Origin: Maribacter sp. ACAM166
GTDB lineage: Bacteria; Bacteroidota; Bacteroidia; Flavobacteriales; Flavobacteriaceae
Assembly: GCF_005771495.1 (NCBI RefSeq)
Contig: NZ_VAUW01000010.1
Coordinates: 62,001 to 126,000, forward strand
Direction of reading: 5' to 3'
DNA length: 64,000 nt
In this document: positions 27,527-36,796 of the stretch, piece by piece
Layout of the letters: each line of letters opens with the position of its first letter
Numbering within the stretch: the stretch's first letter is position 1
Program-made: the position numbers and the translations under genes
The notes under the pieces: model-generated
What the model saw: only the letters and a program-made list of their open reading frames with translations
Databases searched by the model: none
Told to the model about the DNA's origin: nothing

Positions 27527-28289
27527 AGATCCTTTCAGAAAAGGCACATATTTTCTAATTCTGAAGCCTTAATTAAAAGCCACACCTTCAGATTCTATGT
27601 TAATAATATAATACAACCTTCGTTTTACGGCACTATATTGTAACTTTTCATAAGACCTAGTTTTGCCTACTGGCTTTAGTCCATTCATCTTAGTTTTAAG
27701 TATGAGGTAGACTATACTCTTTTGCGATTTTGACTTGTGAGCTGGCTTTTAAACGTGTAGTATACGAGCAGTTCTGATTAATTTATCCAGAGACTGCGGT
27801 AATCTCTTGAAATTGGCTACAGATCTAGACTAAATGAAATGACTAAAGCTATACGGTTGTGAAACTAGGCATCTGATTATTGCCTAAAAAAGGTGTAGAA
27901 TACCATTTTACCGGAGTGCATTACCCTATTTTATATGCGTACCATTTTCTTGTCCTTTTTAGTATTCTCGTTAATTACCCTTTTATAGGACACCTAGGGT
28001 TCATTTAAATGACCCGAAAATCTTCTAAAAAATAGCGTTTCGATGAACTTTAAGAAAGTTTAGGGAACGAAATGGAAGAATGAACCGTTTTTGAAATGGT
28101 CAATGATGTACCATTTAGGGTGGGACTACTTAAAACATGTTCAAATAAGTAAAAACAGATTTACTTAAACTTTGATAGCTTATCATGTAGTTCTGTAAAA
28201 CGTTTGTTTAAAAAAATTAAAGGATTCGTTTATACGTATTCCGAAATTCTTCTCAGTTGTTTGTTCTATAAAATTTTCAACGGTTTCCA
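27527..28289. other. 760-bp stretch without a gene
   Basis: No frame with protein-like composition. Scattered stops in all frames and a gene-like base pattern around 28040-28130 suggest an old, unrecognisable relic. The region lies between two converging genes, so terminators are expected, but none is clear. Confidence 0.4.
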
Positions 28290-29483
28290 CTATGTTTTTT
28301 TCAAAGGCAACGTAAATTTAAAATCACTTCCCACTCCTACTTCACTTTCGACCCTAATAGTACCACCGAGCTTTTCCATAATCTCTGTACAAAGGGTTAA
28401 TCCAAAACCAAAACCTTTTTCTTTTGCCGTACCTAAAGAGGATATATTTGCAGATGTACCAAATAATTTTTTACTCGTTTCTTCATTAATTCCAACTCCA
28501 TCATCAGAAACAGTGATTTCAACTTGGTCTTGTTTTGAAATTACGTAGACATCTATATTCCCTCCTGGTTTAGTGAACTTGATTGCATTTGAAATAAGAT
28601 TTCGTAAAACTGTTTTGAACATTTCCTTATCTGAAAACACTTCAATGTTATCCGATTTAATTTGATTTAAAGCTATATTTTTGGCTTTCGCAATTGAATT
28701 TGACCGTGCGACTACTTCTTGGATAGTTGAGGATAAATATATTTTTTCTGATTTATAATTTAGTTCTCCTGTTTGCAATTTCGCCCAACGTAATAAATCA
28801 TCAAGCAACGTAAGTGCGTTTTTGGCAATTGAATTTATCATACCTAAATACTGTTCAAATGCTACAACATCTAAATCTTCCACATCTTCAACTAACAGTT
28901 CTGATAATGTCAAAATATTTATAAATGGACCCCTTAAATCATGGCCAATTATTGAAAGTAGTTTGTCTTTAGTTACATTTAGTTCTCTAAATTGTGCTTC
29001 CCTTTCTTTTAATATCTGTTCTGATTTTTTGCGGTCGGTAATATCACGAACGACTCCAATAAGAAATTTTTTTTCATTAGAATCGATAAACCTCGACTTC
29101 CTAGTGGAAATCATTATGGTTTGTCTTCCTCTTACCGTAAGCGACTCCTCATTTATATTTTCCAGTCCATCTGTTAGGACCCGTTGATCAATTTTTAAAA
29201 AACTTTCACGCTCAACTAGAGGAACATGTTCTGCAAGCGTTTTACCAATCATTTCAGGCCTTGAAAGATTAATCATTCTGCAAAAGGCATCATTAACAAA
29301 GATTAACCTACTTTGGTCATCCTTTACGAATACCGCATCCCCCATATTATCAAAGATGCTATGGGTGTATTTTTCAATTTCTTCATTGTTTTGAAATGAA
29401 GAATACAATCGTAAAATTTCATTTTGTTTCTTTAATTCAACAATCTGATTTTTTAATTCCTGAAGGGTCGATTTATCTTGCAT
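28290..29483 (-). CDS. PAS-domain sensor histidine kinase
   Basis: Soluble sensor kinase of 397 aa without membrane segments. An N-terminal coiled coil (about 3-30) is followed by a PAS domain with YTHSIFDNMGDAVFVKDDQS and the PAC tail GVVRDITDRKKSEQIL, then HisKA with the phospho-acceptor histidine in SIIGHDLRGPFINI and a HATPase domain (N box LRNLISNAIKF, G1 VSDDGVGI, G2 GFGFGLTLC). No response regulator gene is adjacent, so it is an orphan kinase. An 8-bp tandem repeat lies about 95 bp upstream of its start. Confidence 0.93.
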   Translation of the reverse strand: MQDKSTLQELKNQIVELKKQNEILRLYSSFQNNEEIEKYTHSIFDNMGDAVFVKDDQSRLIFVNDAFCRMINLSRPEMIGKTLAEHVPLVERESFLKIDQRVLTDGLENINEESLTVRGRQTIMISTRKSRFIDSNEKKFLIGVVRDITDRKKSEQILKEREAQFRELNVTKDKLLSIIGHDLRGPFINILTLSELLVEDVEDLDVVAFEQYLGMINSIAKNALTLLDDLLRWAKLQTGELNYKSEKIYLSSTIQEVVARSNSIAKAKNIALNQIKSDNIEVFSDKEMFKTVLRNLISNAIKFTKPGGNIDVYVISKQDQVEITVSDDGVGINEETSKKLFGTSANISSLGTAKEKGFGFGLTLCTEIMEKLGGTIRVESEVGVGSDFKFTLPLKKT

Positions 29484-29577
29484 TTTTTATCACTTATAAG
29501 GTATAAGTTAGGTATAAAAAAATCAATTCATTACATACCCAATATGTCAGTTATACTATATGTATGTTATGACTTAT

Positions 29578-29621
29578 GTAAATAGGTAAATAGGTAAATA
29601 GGTAAATAGGTAAATAGGTAA
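29578..29621. repeat. 8-bp tandem repeat, about 5.5 units
   Basis: The unit GTAAATAG is repeated five times exactly and then runs out as GTAA. It lies 95-140 bp upstream of the histidine kinase start, where its promoter is expected. Short exact tandem repeats change copy number by slippage, so it may alter promoter strength. Confidence 0.9.
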
Positions 29622-30132
29622 GCTTAGATTATCCCCATTTGAAAAAAGAAAAACACCATCCTAAAAAACAACCATTTTTTAGAACAATTTAATAAAGTAC
29701 AAGGCTTTAACCTATGAGGAACCCGTACCTGACTTTATTTAGTGTTCTTTCTAATTATTCTTTTATGGGGTACTCAGATTGTATTTCGCCAACACTTTAT
29801 TTAAACACTCTGTACACTACCACTTCATTAAGCCCATAAATTTTAAATTGAGGTATCAATTAAATAGTGTATATTTTAACTTTAATTTCAACTTTTAACT
29901 ATGCTTTTTGGTATGCTCGTCTAAGTACAAACGAAAAATACCTCGACGTATAAATCGAGGCTTTTTAAAGTAGGGTGGCGATAAAAAGAACATCTACACA
30001 GATAAAGTTTCCAGTTCTTAAAAAGGACGTAAAACCCGTTGTAGACTTTTCTAATAGCACTTAAGCTAAAGTTTTAAACAAAGAATTAATTTGAATTGGA
30101 GTAAGTAAAACAAACAATTAATAATTATAATT
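29622..30132. other. Gene-free stretch with a terminator-like hairpin
   Basis: No gene seen in about 510 bases. It holds a hairpin at 29941-29967 (described separately). The promoter of the small basic protein at 30133 must lie in its right end. Confidence 0.4.
29941..29967 (+). terminator. Terminator-like hairpin without an upstream gene
   Basis: CCTCGA-CGTATAAA-TCGAGG gives a 6-bp stem followed by CTTTTT. There is no plus-strand coding gene in the 450 bases before it, so it may end a small RNA or be left over from a lost gene. Confidence 0.5.
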
Positions 30133-30231
30133 ATGGCAAAAAGTCAAGACTCAAAGAAGAATGTCAAAAAAGCACCTGTAAAAACTGCGAAGGAAAAGAA
30201 AGAAGAAAAGAGATTGAAAAAATCAAAATAA
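30133..30231 (+). CDS. Small lysine-rich protein (32 aa)
   Basis: ATG at 30133 encodes MAKSQDSKKNVKKAPVKTAK followed by EKKEEKRLKKSK-stop: almost half Lys, no hydrophobic core. Similar 'MAKSxxSKKxxKKxPxKTAKEKK' mini-proteins are, to my knowledge, widespread in Flavobacteriia. A nucleic-acid or ribosome-linked role is possible, but none is established here. The strong match to that pattern makes it more than a chance frame. Confidence 0.6.
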   Translation: MAKSQDSKKNVKKAPVKTAKEKKEEKRLKKSK

Positions 30232-30389
30232 AAAAGAAGTTATCTCTTTTCTGTACGGACTAGCAATTACAGCCAAAGTTTAATGAAACTAGCGCAAATA
30301 TATTAGCGAATAGGGCAGTATTCTTTGGTTGTTAACAATCATGGTCACGCAATTCTATTTTACACATAGATATTGAGTTTTCAACTTTT

Positions 30390-30900
30390 AGAGGGCACAA
30401 TCATCAATGAATCAAAAAAGCGGGTGGTTATTTTGCCGCCAGGAGTCAAAAAAGTGTTGTATGCTCTTGACCAAGGCCAGTAAATCAAGAGTGATTGGCG
30501 AGTGTAGAAAATTAGACTGAGGTAGCGTATTCCTTTTTCTTGTCCCCGATAATTTAGGTAGAGATTACACCAAAATGATAGAAAAGGAATCAATTTTATC
30601 AGACCCCCCCAAAAAGAGGCTTATGATATAGTTGCAGTTTTCGAAGATTTCTATGAAGATATGTCGAATCTATTTACCCAAAATAAAACAATAAGGGCGT
30701 TATCCGAAATAGATAAAATTAGGAAAATATCAGAAACGAATAATCCTCTAAGTGCCCCAGCTGCATCTCTAGATAGACTTGAAATTGTATACGATGCATA
30801 TGGTACCATTTTGATTTCGCCTAAAGATAAATCTGGTTTCATAAAACATATAACTCAATTAAATCCGAAAATTGAAGTTACATACAAATTAAAAACCTAG
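30390..30900 (+). pseudogene. Frameshifted gene of unknown family
   Basis: Three plus-strand pieces look like one protein in shifting frames: TIINESKKRVVILPPGVKKV (from about 30400), FLVPDNLGRDYTKMIEKESI (about 30530-30600) and, after a run of seven C at 30604-30610, KEAYDIVAVFEDFYEDMSNL continuing to the stop at 30900. The last frame alone gives a 79-aa frame from ATG 30661. One extra C would join pieces two and three. I do not recognise the family. Either a decayed gene, a sequencing error or a length-variable C tract. Confidence 0.55.
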
Positions 30901-30967
30901 TGCTACAGTTTAAATTAAGTGTTTTTGGTTAGTGTCTACATAAGGTTATTTATTGGCATTGATGTTT

Positions 30968-31747
30968 TTATATATTTAAAGTAAAACCAAAACTTATATT
31001 TGAAGAGCGATCGTCTTCTAGACTAGAATTAAAGTTAATCACAGAATAATTATATAGTGCGGAAAAACTGATTGTTTTCGTGAGGGGTACTTCCGCTTTG
31101 AATTGGCTTAATATTCTATGATTTCCAATATTATTGTATTGAGGTTGAAAGTATAAAGTTCCAGTGATATCGAGATTATATCTTTTGAAGGCTTGGTTTA
31201 ATGAGACGTAGCTACTATTTCTATGATTATAGAATTTTTGGTCGGTTAACTCGATTGTCTCAATTTCATACATATATGAATTGCCAAAATAGACACGTGT
31301 CCTATTAGTGGCGAGGAGTTTAAACCGAAATCCAATCCCCAATAGGCTTCTCTCTGTTATAGTAAGCTTTTTGTTATTCTGGTTTTGCGCAAATGCTTCT
31401 AAACGAACGACATCAGATAACTTCTGGTTAAATCTTGCATGCATAAAATATGAGTTCTGAAAATCTTCGTTTTTAGACCGTATCAGGTTAACGTTACCTA
31501 TTAAGAAATAAATGCTTTTAAGATTCTTTGATTTCAACTGTGTACTCAGATTAGACCCGATTTGAAGAATATATGCACCGTTATTATCTGTGTAATTAAA
31601 AAGTAGGTCACTATTAAGAACAAACCTGATGGAATCTGTATGCATACGTTTAGATTCGATATTGACCAGTTGAGCCTGTAGGAAATAGCCAAAAAATAAT
31701 AGTGAAATACACGTAATCGTTCGAATAAAATTCAAAGAATATTTCAT
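30968..31747 (-). CDS. Outer-membrane beta-barrel protein, DUF481-like
   Basis: 259 aa with an N-terminal signal peptide (TCISLLFFGYFLQAQ, cleavage after the Ala-Gln) and a run of alternating hydrophobic beta strands, e.g. LNSDLLFNYTDNNGAYIL, YFMHARFNQKLSDVVRLEAF, TRVYFGNSYMYEIETIEL, ending in ISFGFTLNI with an aromatic-X terminal strand. This is the layout of DUF481 barrel proteins of Bacteroidota, often salt-stress induced. No partner gene is adjacent. Cargo or role unknown. Confidence 0.75.
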   Translation of the reverse strand: MKYSLNFIRTITCISLLFFGYFLQAQLVNIESKRMHTDSIRFVLNSDLLFNYTDNNGAYILQIGSNLSTQLKSKNLKSIYFLIGNVNLIRSKNEDFQNSYFMHARFNQKLSDVVRLEAFAQNQNNKKLTITERSLLGIGFRFKLLATNRTRVYFGNSYMYEIETIELTDQKFYNHRNSSYVSLNQAFKRYNLDITGTLYFQPQYNNIGNHRILSQFKAEVPLTKTISFSALYNYSVINFNSSLEDDRSSNISFGFTLNI

Positions 31748-31829
31748 GAGATTTATAAGGAGTTAATTTATTGGACGTTTGAGAAAGCTAAAAGATAATA
31801 ACAAAATTATCGCTATTTTTATTCTGAGA

Positions 31830-31845
31830 AAAGTTTAAATAAAGG
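31830..31845 (+). repeat. AAAGTTYAAATAAAGG element, copy 1
   Basis: AAAGTTTAAATAAAGG lies about 135 bp upstream of the M24 peptidase gene. The same 16-mer, with one base changed at most, occurs at 33320 and 35400, each upstream of a plus-strand gene. Confidence 0.6.
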
Positions 31846-31978
31846 ATTCTAATATTGAAGGTGAAATCTATTAAATATAGAATTTGAAAATGTCAGATCG
31901 AGAGGAAAAACTTTTAAAGCTCTTTCGTTGCATCTGAAATACTACATTTAAGCTACTCAAAACCTATCTATTTAGAAA

Positions 31979-33259
31979 ATGAACCGAAGAAACTTTATTA
32001 GCTCATCGACCGTTGTTGCCGGAGCCGCAATTTTCACTGGATTAAATTCGTGTAGCCCTAGTTCCGAAAAAAAAAATAAAAAAGCTATCGATGAACATAG
32101 CACTTTTATGACTAAAGGTATTTCGCCTATTTCTACTGATGAACTAAAAAGTAGAATTAGCAAAGCCCAACGGCTAATGCAAGAACAGGAAATCGGTGCT
32201 TTGTTGTTAGATGCCGGAACATCACTAAAGTATTTTACGGGCCTATCTTGGTGGCCGAGTGAACGCCCCATGATTGCAGTTGTTCCCGCTTTTGGTGAAG
32301 TTCGCTATATCTGTCCGGGTTTTGAAGAAACTCGCCTTAAAGAGATTATTGTAGTGGGCTCTAAAATATATCCCTGGCAAGAAGATGAAAACCCGTATGC
32401 CCAAGTTGCTTTAGCGATAGCCGAAGCTGGAGTCTCATCAGGTAAAATCGGTATTGAGGAACGTATGCGTTTTTTTATCTATAATGGGATAAAGAAGGAA
32501 GCGCCACAAATGGCCTTTATTAGTGCGGATTCAATTACCATACCCTGTAGAATCATAAAATCCCCTGCTGAAATTGCCCTGATGCAAAAGGCAACGGATA
32601 TTACTACACGTGCGATTCAAAATGCCCTTGGTAGCCTGAAAGTAGGCTCAAGTCCTTCTGACTTTGCACATGCCATTGAAATGGCCCATAAAAACCTTGG
32701 TGGATATCATGAATTCGGGATGGCTAATTTTGCGGAAGCTTCAGCTTTCCCCCATGGCAGTACCAAACCGCAGGCATTGAAAAATGGAAATATTGTGTTA
32801 GTAGACTGCGGGTGTGCGGTCGAAGGCTACCAGTCAGACATTAGTCGTACGGTTGTGTTTGGCGCAGAACCTACGAAACGACAACAAGAGATTTGGGACT
32901 TGGAGAAAAAAGCTCAAGCGGCAGGATTCGCCGCCGCCCAACTCGGCATGCCGCTTAAAAATGTAGATGCCGCAGCCCGAAAGGTAATTACCGATGCTGG
33001 GTTTGGCCCCGAATACGAACTGCCTGGATTGCCACATAGAACAGGCCATGGTATTGGAATGGACGGTCATGAATGGGGCAACGCTGTAAAAGGAAATGAA
33101 CAACTATTACAACCAGGTATGTGCTTTAGTATTGAGCCTAATATTTCGATTGTAGGGGAGTTCGGAGTGCGTCTCGAAGATTGTGTATATATGACCGACC
33201 AGGGGCCTAAATGGTTCTCTCAGCCTAGTCCTTCAATAGACCAACCCTTTGTTTCGTAA
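31979..33259 (+). CDS. M24-family metallopeptidase (Xaa-Pro aminopeptidase-like), exported
   Basis: 426-aa dinuclear-metal peptidase of the pita-bread fold that would cut off N-terminal residues before proline. It starts with MNRRNFISSSTVVAGAAIFT, a twin-arginine signal, and SCSP makes a lipobox, so the enzyme is probably a periplasmic or surface lipoprotein exported folded by Tat. The creatinase/prolidase N-domain spans about 55-180. The metal ligands are present: Asp in VLVDCGCAVEGYQSDISRT (both Asp), His in PHRTGHGIGMDGHEWG, Glu in SIEPNISI and Glu in RLEDCVYM. Possible alternative: creatinase-like amidinohydrolase. Confidence 0.9.
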   Translation: MNRRNFISSSTVVAGAAIFTGLNSCSPSSEKKNKKAIDEHSTFMTKGISPISTDELKSRISKAQRLMQEQEIGALLLDAGTSLKYFTGLSWWPSERPMIAVVPAFGEVRYICPGFEETRLKEIIVVGSKIYPWQEDENPYAQVALAIAEAGVSSGKIGIEERMRFFIYNGIKKEAPQMAFISADSITIPCRIIKSPAEIALMQKATDITTRAIQNALGSLKVGSSPSDFAHAIEMAHKNLGGYHEFGMANFAEASAFPHGSTKPQALKNGNIVLVDCGCAVEGYQSDISRTVVFGAEPTKRQQEIWDLEKKAQAAGFAAAQLGMPLKNVDAAARKVITDAGFGPEYELPGLPHRTGHGIGMDGHEWGNAVKGNEQLLQPGMCFSIEPNISIVGEFGVRLEDCVYMTDQGPKWFSQPSPSIDQPFVS

Positions 33260-33319
33260 CAACAAGATTCTTACAGCGTAACAAAGAACAGTTTTGTGCC
33301 TGCGTTGCTTTTAAAAGGT

Positions 33320-33335
33320 AAAGTTCAAATAAAGG
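33320..33335 (+). repeat. AAAGTTYAAATAAAGG element, copy 2
   Basis: AAAGTTCAAATAAAGG, one base different from the other two copies, about 220 bp upstream of the unknown gene at 33557. Confidence 0.6.
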
Positions 33336-33556
33336 ATACCTCTTAATCGTATTTGAGCATAAAACTATCAGTATTTAATTTAAAAATTGAACAATTACTA
33401 TAGAGGTAAGATTCCTAAAAATCAGGGTTAAGTTCATCTAACCTCGAGGCTAATTGCTCATTCACTTTTGCACTTTATTAAGTTAGTTAAAACACCGTTT
33501 GAGCAAAATTGATGTTGTTCATTTTGTAATTTTAGTTTATAATCAAATAGTTTCAA

Positions 33557-33922
33557 ATGGATACAGGCAAGAAGATTCAAGATAATGACAAATTATTTGG
33601 GCGCGCAGAAAAGGATGTCCCGAAAAGTGGTGGTCTAAGTCAGGATGACCATGATAGGGAGTCCATTGGAAATTTAAAGGATGTAATAGGAAAACCTGTT
33701 AACAATGGAGGAGTGGCAACTTCGAAATCTGACTTACAGCTAGAATTGCAGTGGTTAGAAGTGCGTGATGAATATCTTTCACATTATCCTGATGTGCAGG
33801 ATGCAGACTTCGAATATGGAAAAGGAAGTTTTTCAGTCATCATCGAAAGTATAGCAAAAAGAAGGCAACGTACATCGAAAGAGATACGTGATGAAATTAT
33901 GGAATGGTCTTCAACTAAATAA
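33557..33922 (+). CDS. Hypothetical protein (121 aa), CsbD-like tail
   Basis: Soluble, charged protein. The N-terminal half (MDTGKKIQDNDKLFGRAEKD) is Gly/Asp/Lys-rich and looks disordered. The C-terminal half, LQLELQWLEVRDEYLSHYPD then FEYGKGSFSVIIESIAKRRQ and IRDEIMEWSS, follows a pattern seen in small Bacteroidota stress proteins ('W..v...Y...YP...D.df.y..G.f...i..ia.r..r....i...i..W'). No enzyme motif. It stands 125 bp upstream of the zinc protease gene. Role unknown, stress response plausible. Confidence 0.6.
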   Translation: MDTGKKIQDNDKLFGRAEKDVPKSGGLSQDDHDRESIGNLKDVIGKPVNNGGVATSKSDLQLELQWLEVRDEYLSHYPDVQDADFEYGKGSFSVIIESIAKRRQRTSKEIRDEIMEWSSTK

Positions 33923-34047
33923 GGACAATCTTTAAAGTCTAAAAGAGGTATCTTTATTTCTATAGCGCATGAAACAAATTCAAACTCTATTTAAATTATT
34001 AAGGTATATAGTACAGTTTAACTTATTTTATTGAATAAATTATTAGT

Positions 34048-34947
34048 ATGAAATGGCAAGGAAGGCGTAAAAGTTCAAATGTAGATGACCAAAGGGGCAA
34101 GTCTAATTCAAAAAGAGGTATCGGTGGTTTTAGTCCCATGTTGATTGGCCCATTAATTAAGATTCTTTTTTCAAAAACCGGTTTGATTATCGTAGGACTG
34201 TTTCTTGTATTTTCATTTGTTACCGGTACTAACCCCATAAGTTTACTTGGTAATTTTTTTCTTGGGAGCGAGAGTCAAACCACATCTACGGCACCCTATG
34301 AAGGTACTGAAGAAGAGAATACCCAGGCCGACTTTAGTGCTACTATTCTGGCCAGTACCGAAGATGTTTGGAATGATCTTTTAGACAATTACCGCGAACC
34401 TACCTTAGTACTTTTTACAGGTTACGTGGCATCTGCATGTGGTTCCGCCTCTAGTGCTACGGGGCCTTTTTACTGTCCTGGTGATGAGAAATTATATCTT
34501 GACCTCAGTTTTTTTCAGGATATGGAACGACAAATGAATGCTCCTGGCGACTTCGCACAAGCCTATGTCATTGCACATGAAGTGGGTCACCATATTCAAA
34601 AGCTTATGGGAACTATGGATAAGGTAAATAAACTCAGAGGGCAATTAAGTGAGACAGAATTCAATAAATACTCCGTTCGATTGGAACTACAGGCCGATTT
34701 CTTAGCGGGTGTTTGGGCAAATCGCTCTCAAAGTATGACGCAAATGATGGAGAAAGGTGATCTTGAAGAAGCCCTTAATGCAGCCAATGCCATTGGCGAT
34801 GATCGGTTGCAGCAGCAGTCGACTGGAAAGGTAGTTCCCGATTCATTTACGCATGGCACATCAGAACAGCGAATTCGATGGTTTAAAAAGGGGTTTGAAA
34901 CTGGAGATATTTCGCAGGGAGATACTTTTAATGCAACATCTCTTTAA
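34048..34947 (+). CDS. YpfJ-family zinc metallopeptidase
   Basis: 299-aa member of the Zn_peptidase (YpfJ/KPN_02809) family. A basic N-terminus (MKWQGRRKSSNVDDQRGKSN) is followed by one membrane segment (about 42-58, IIVGLFLVFSFVTG) and a C-terminal catalytic domain with the zinc motif AHEVGHHIQ and, downstream, LELQADFLAGVWAN, whose Glu is the likely third ligand. Conserved GSASSATGPFYCPGDEKLYL matches the family. Function of the family is poorly known. Confidence 0.92.
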   Translation: MKWQGRRKSSNVDDQRGKSNSKRGIGGFSPMLIGPLIKILFSKTGLIIVGLFLVFSFVTGTNPISLLGNFFLGSESQTTSTAPYEGTEEENTQADFSATILASTEDVWNDLLDNYREPTLVLFTGYVASACGSASSATGPFYCPGDEKLYLDLSFFQDMERQMNAPGDFAQAYVIAHEVGHHIQKLMGTMDKVNKLRGQLSETEFNKYSVRLELQADFLAGVWANRSQSMTQMMEKGDLEEALNAANAIGDDRLQQQSTGKVVPDSFTHGTSEQRIRWFKKGFETGDISQGDTFNATSL

Positions 34948-35503
34948 TTGAAGTACAGTAAGACCCTCGATCATTAATCATTCAAATACCTAAGCAAAAG
35001 CTTGAAATAAAACAAGAGCTTAGCCTATGTGCCGTAATTTACTCGCAGGGAAATGGTACGTCGTCACGCCAAGCTGACGAGAACACTGTGAAATATTCAT
35101 AAAAAATAAGGTTCATTAAGCCAAACGCATCCACTAACTATAAGAAACTGACAATAAGATACTTAAAAGGTTAAATACCATATGATTTAAATTGTCACCT
35201 ACAAAAGTTTGGGTGAGCAGGGTCGCTGTAATCAAGGATTTGTGCAACAACGTAGCTCTGATAGCATTTACTTTTATAAACGAATAGTTGAAAAAGGTTA
35301 ATAGTTTATTTTTCCCAAAAGGTTCATTAAAGCCGAATGCTCAAATGGCTAAATTCGCTACACCCCAACTCCCGAATTAAAAATGATTACCTTAAAGTCA
35401 AAGTTTAAATAAAGGTCAATTCAATTTCACTTACAAAAGAATAATGCTGAAAGTATCATCCAGACTTATCAACTATAGTACATTGCATAAATAAATTATT
35501 ATC
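34948..35503. other. 555-bp stretch without a gene
   Basis: No intact frame. It contains a near-repeat: AAGGTTCATTAAGCCAAACG at 35108 and AAGGTTCATTAAAGCCGAAT at about 35319, and the third copy of the AAAGTTTAAATAAAGG element at 35400. Confidence 0.45.
35400..35415 (+). repeat. AAAGTTYAAATAAAGG element, copy 3
   Basis: AAAGTTTAAATAAAGG, identical to copy 1, 89 bp upstream of the small gene at 35504. Confidence 0.6.
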
Positions 35504-35728
35504 ATGAAATTAAACTTATTGTCTTGTGATGCTCAGAGGCCAGATAGAAGGGCTATAGCCAAATGTATTGCAGAGATTTCATCTAACATTGATGAATCCT
35601 TATCGAATGAACTTACGGATATACTCTTAGAAGGAGACGCTGTAGATATTGAGATGGAAGACAGAAACTCTGGTTCTGCTTTAAGATCTTTGCGTAAACT
35701 AAGTATTGACTACGAAATCGTAGAATGA
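35504..35728 (+). CDS. Hypothetical protein (74 aa)
   Basis: Soluble acidic protein starting MKLNLLSCDAQRPDRRAIAK, with a helix-rich middle (SSNIDESLSNELTDILLEGD) and a C-terminal segment SALRSLRKLSIDYEIVE. The layout resembles small ribosomal-protein-L7/L12-like or SpoVT-unrelated folds seen in flavobacterial hypothetical proteins, but I cannot assign a family. Preceded by a shared upstream element at 35400. Confidence 0.5.
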   Translation: MKLNLLSCDAQRPDRRAIAKCIAEISSNIDESLSNELTDILLEGDAVDIEMEDRNSGSALRSLRKLSIDYEIVE

Positions 35729-36086
35729 ACCAAACCTCTTATCAAAAGCCCTAGTCCATCACTCTACTGTCTACCTTATATTCCTTGTAGCACCTGCCAC
35801 TCAATAATAGAGAACCAATTAATGGCAACGATTAAACATCATCACTTATTCTAGTGCACACCCATTGCTCCATTATCCACCGTATATGCTAGGCATTTTG
35901 ATTTAAAACCAAATGAGATTTTTAGCTCTATTTTTAATTAATATCAAATACAATATAGCCTTATCCAAAAACCGAAGAGTACTTAGCCAGCCCAAAACAA
36001 TAGATGTGGCTTCACAGCCAAATTTAAAATGTACACCTAATCTTTACAAGGTATTTTTAACGTTGGCAACAACAAATGAAAAAAAC
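35729..36086. other. Intergenic between converging genes, nothing seen
   Basis: About 360 bases. A plus-strand frame from 35913 runs into the SCO gene's antisense and has non-protein composition, so it is not called. Confidence 0.4.
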
Positions 36087-36791
36087 TCAATTTACAAGTT
36101 CTAGAATCTTATTGACGGTTTTTTTATGATCTACACCAAGGCCTTCTTTTTGGTAAACTAATTCTCCCCCTTGGTCAAAAACGCTAATAATATTAGAATG
36201 AGAGAAATCCATTGGAGAAATCTTCTTATAGTTTACAGCCAAAACTGCGGCAAATTCTCGGGTATCCGCTACAGATCCTCTAAGAAAAACCCATCGATTG
36301 GAATTCATTTCGTTTTCTACGGCGAAATTCTTTAACCGCTCAGGTGTATCAGTTTCAGGGTCAATACTCACCAATACCATTTTTAAATTATCCTTACCTG
36401 CTTGCGGAATCTGCTTTTCAATAGCCCTCATATCGGCTGCCAACCTAGGGCATGCAGCTTGGCAAGAAGTATAGATCATGACCATTACCACAACGTTTCC
36501 CTGTAAATATTTCAATTCAACCTCTTGATTGTCTTGGTTTGTCCAAACCGATGGAAGGTTATATATCGACATGTCTGATATTTCATTCGTTTCTTTAATT
36601 TTTGGTTCGTAGACCTTTAGTTCCATTTTACAGACAGAACAGATTCCTGGAGCTTCATACGTTTTATCGCCTTCACACTTCATAGGGCATTGGTACGAGA
36701 TTGTAGCCAAATCATCCTTTTTCTTTGTATTACAAGAGATAAGTGTACTTATTACAAGGAAGAGAATAAGTATCGTTTTTGAATTTTTCAT
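36087..36791 (-). CDS. SCO1/SenC-type protein with heavy-metal-binding domain
   Basis: Lipoprotein (LVISTLISCNT) that probably delivers copper or electrons for assembly of the neighbouring copper enzymes NirK or NosZ. Residues about 33-62 form a small heavy-metal-binding domain (YQCPMKCEGDKTYEAPGICS, VCKMEL), known from copper-resistance proteins. Residues about 85-230 form the SCO thioredoxin fold with the copper motif YTSCQAACP (CxxxC) and the distal histidine in MDFSHSNII. The domain fusion is unusual but known in Bacteroidota. It lies 5 bp after the nirV-like gene, hence the same operon. Confidence 0.88.
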   Translation of the reverse strand: MKNSKTILILFLVISTLISCNTKKKDDLATISYQCPMKCEGDKTYEAPGICSVCKMELKVYEPKIKETNEISDMSIYNLPSVWTNQDNQEVELKYLQGNVVVMVMIYTSCQAACPRLAADMRAIEKQIPQAGKDNLKMVLVSIDPETDTPERLKNFAVENEMNSNRWVFLRGSVADTREFAAVLAVNYKKISPMDFSHSNIISVFDQGGELVYQKEGLGVDHKKTVNKILELVN

Positions 36792-36796
36792 TTATT

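Noticed and set aside
29578-29621. Possible CRISPR array
   Set aside because: Units are 8 bp without spacers, so it is a simple tandem repeat.
35913-36104. 63-aa plus-strand frame running into the SCO gene
   Set aside because: Composition is not protein-like, no homology pattern, and it overlaps the end of a well-supported gene.
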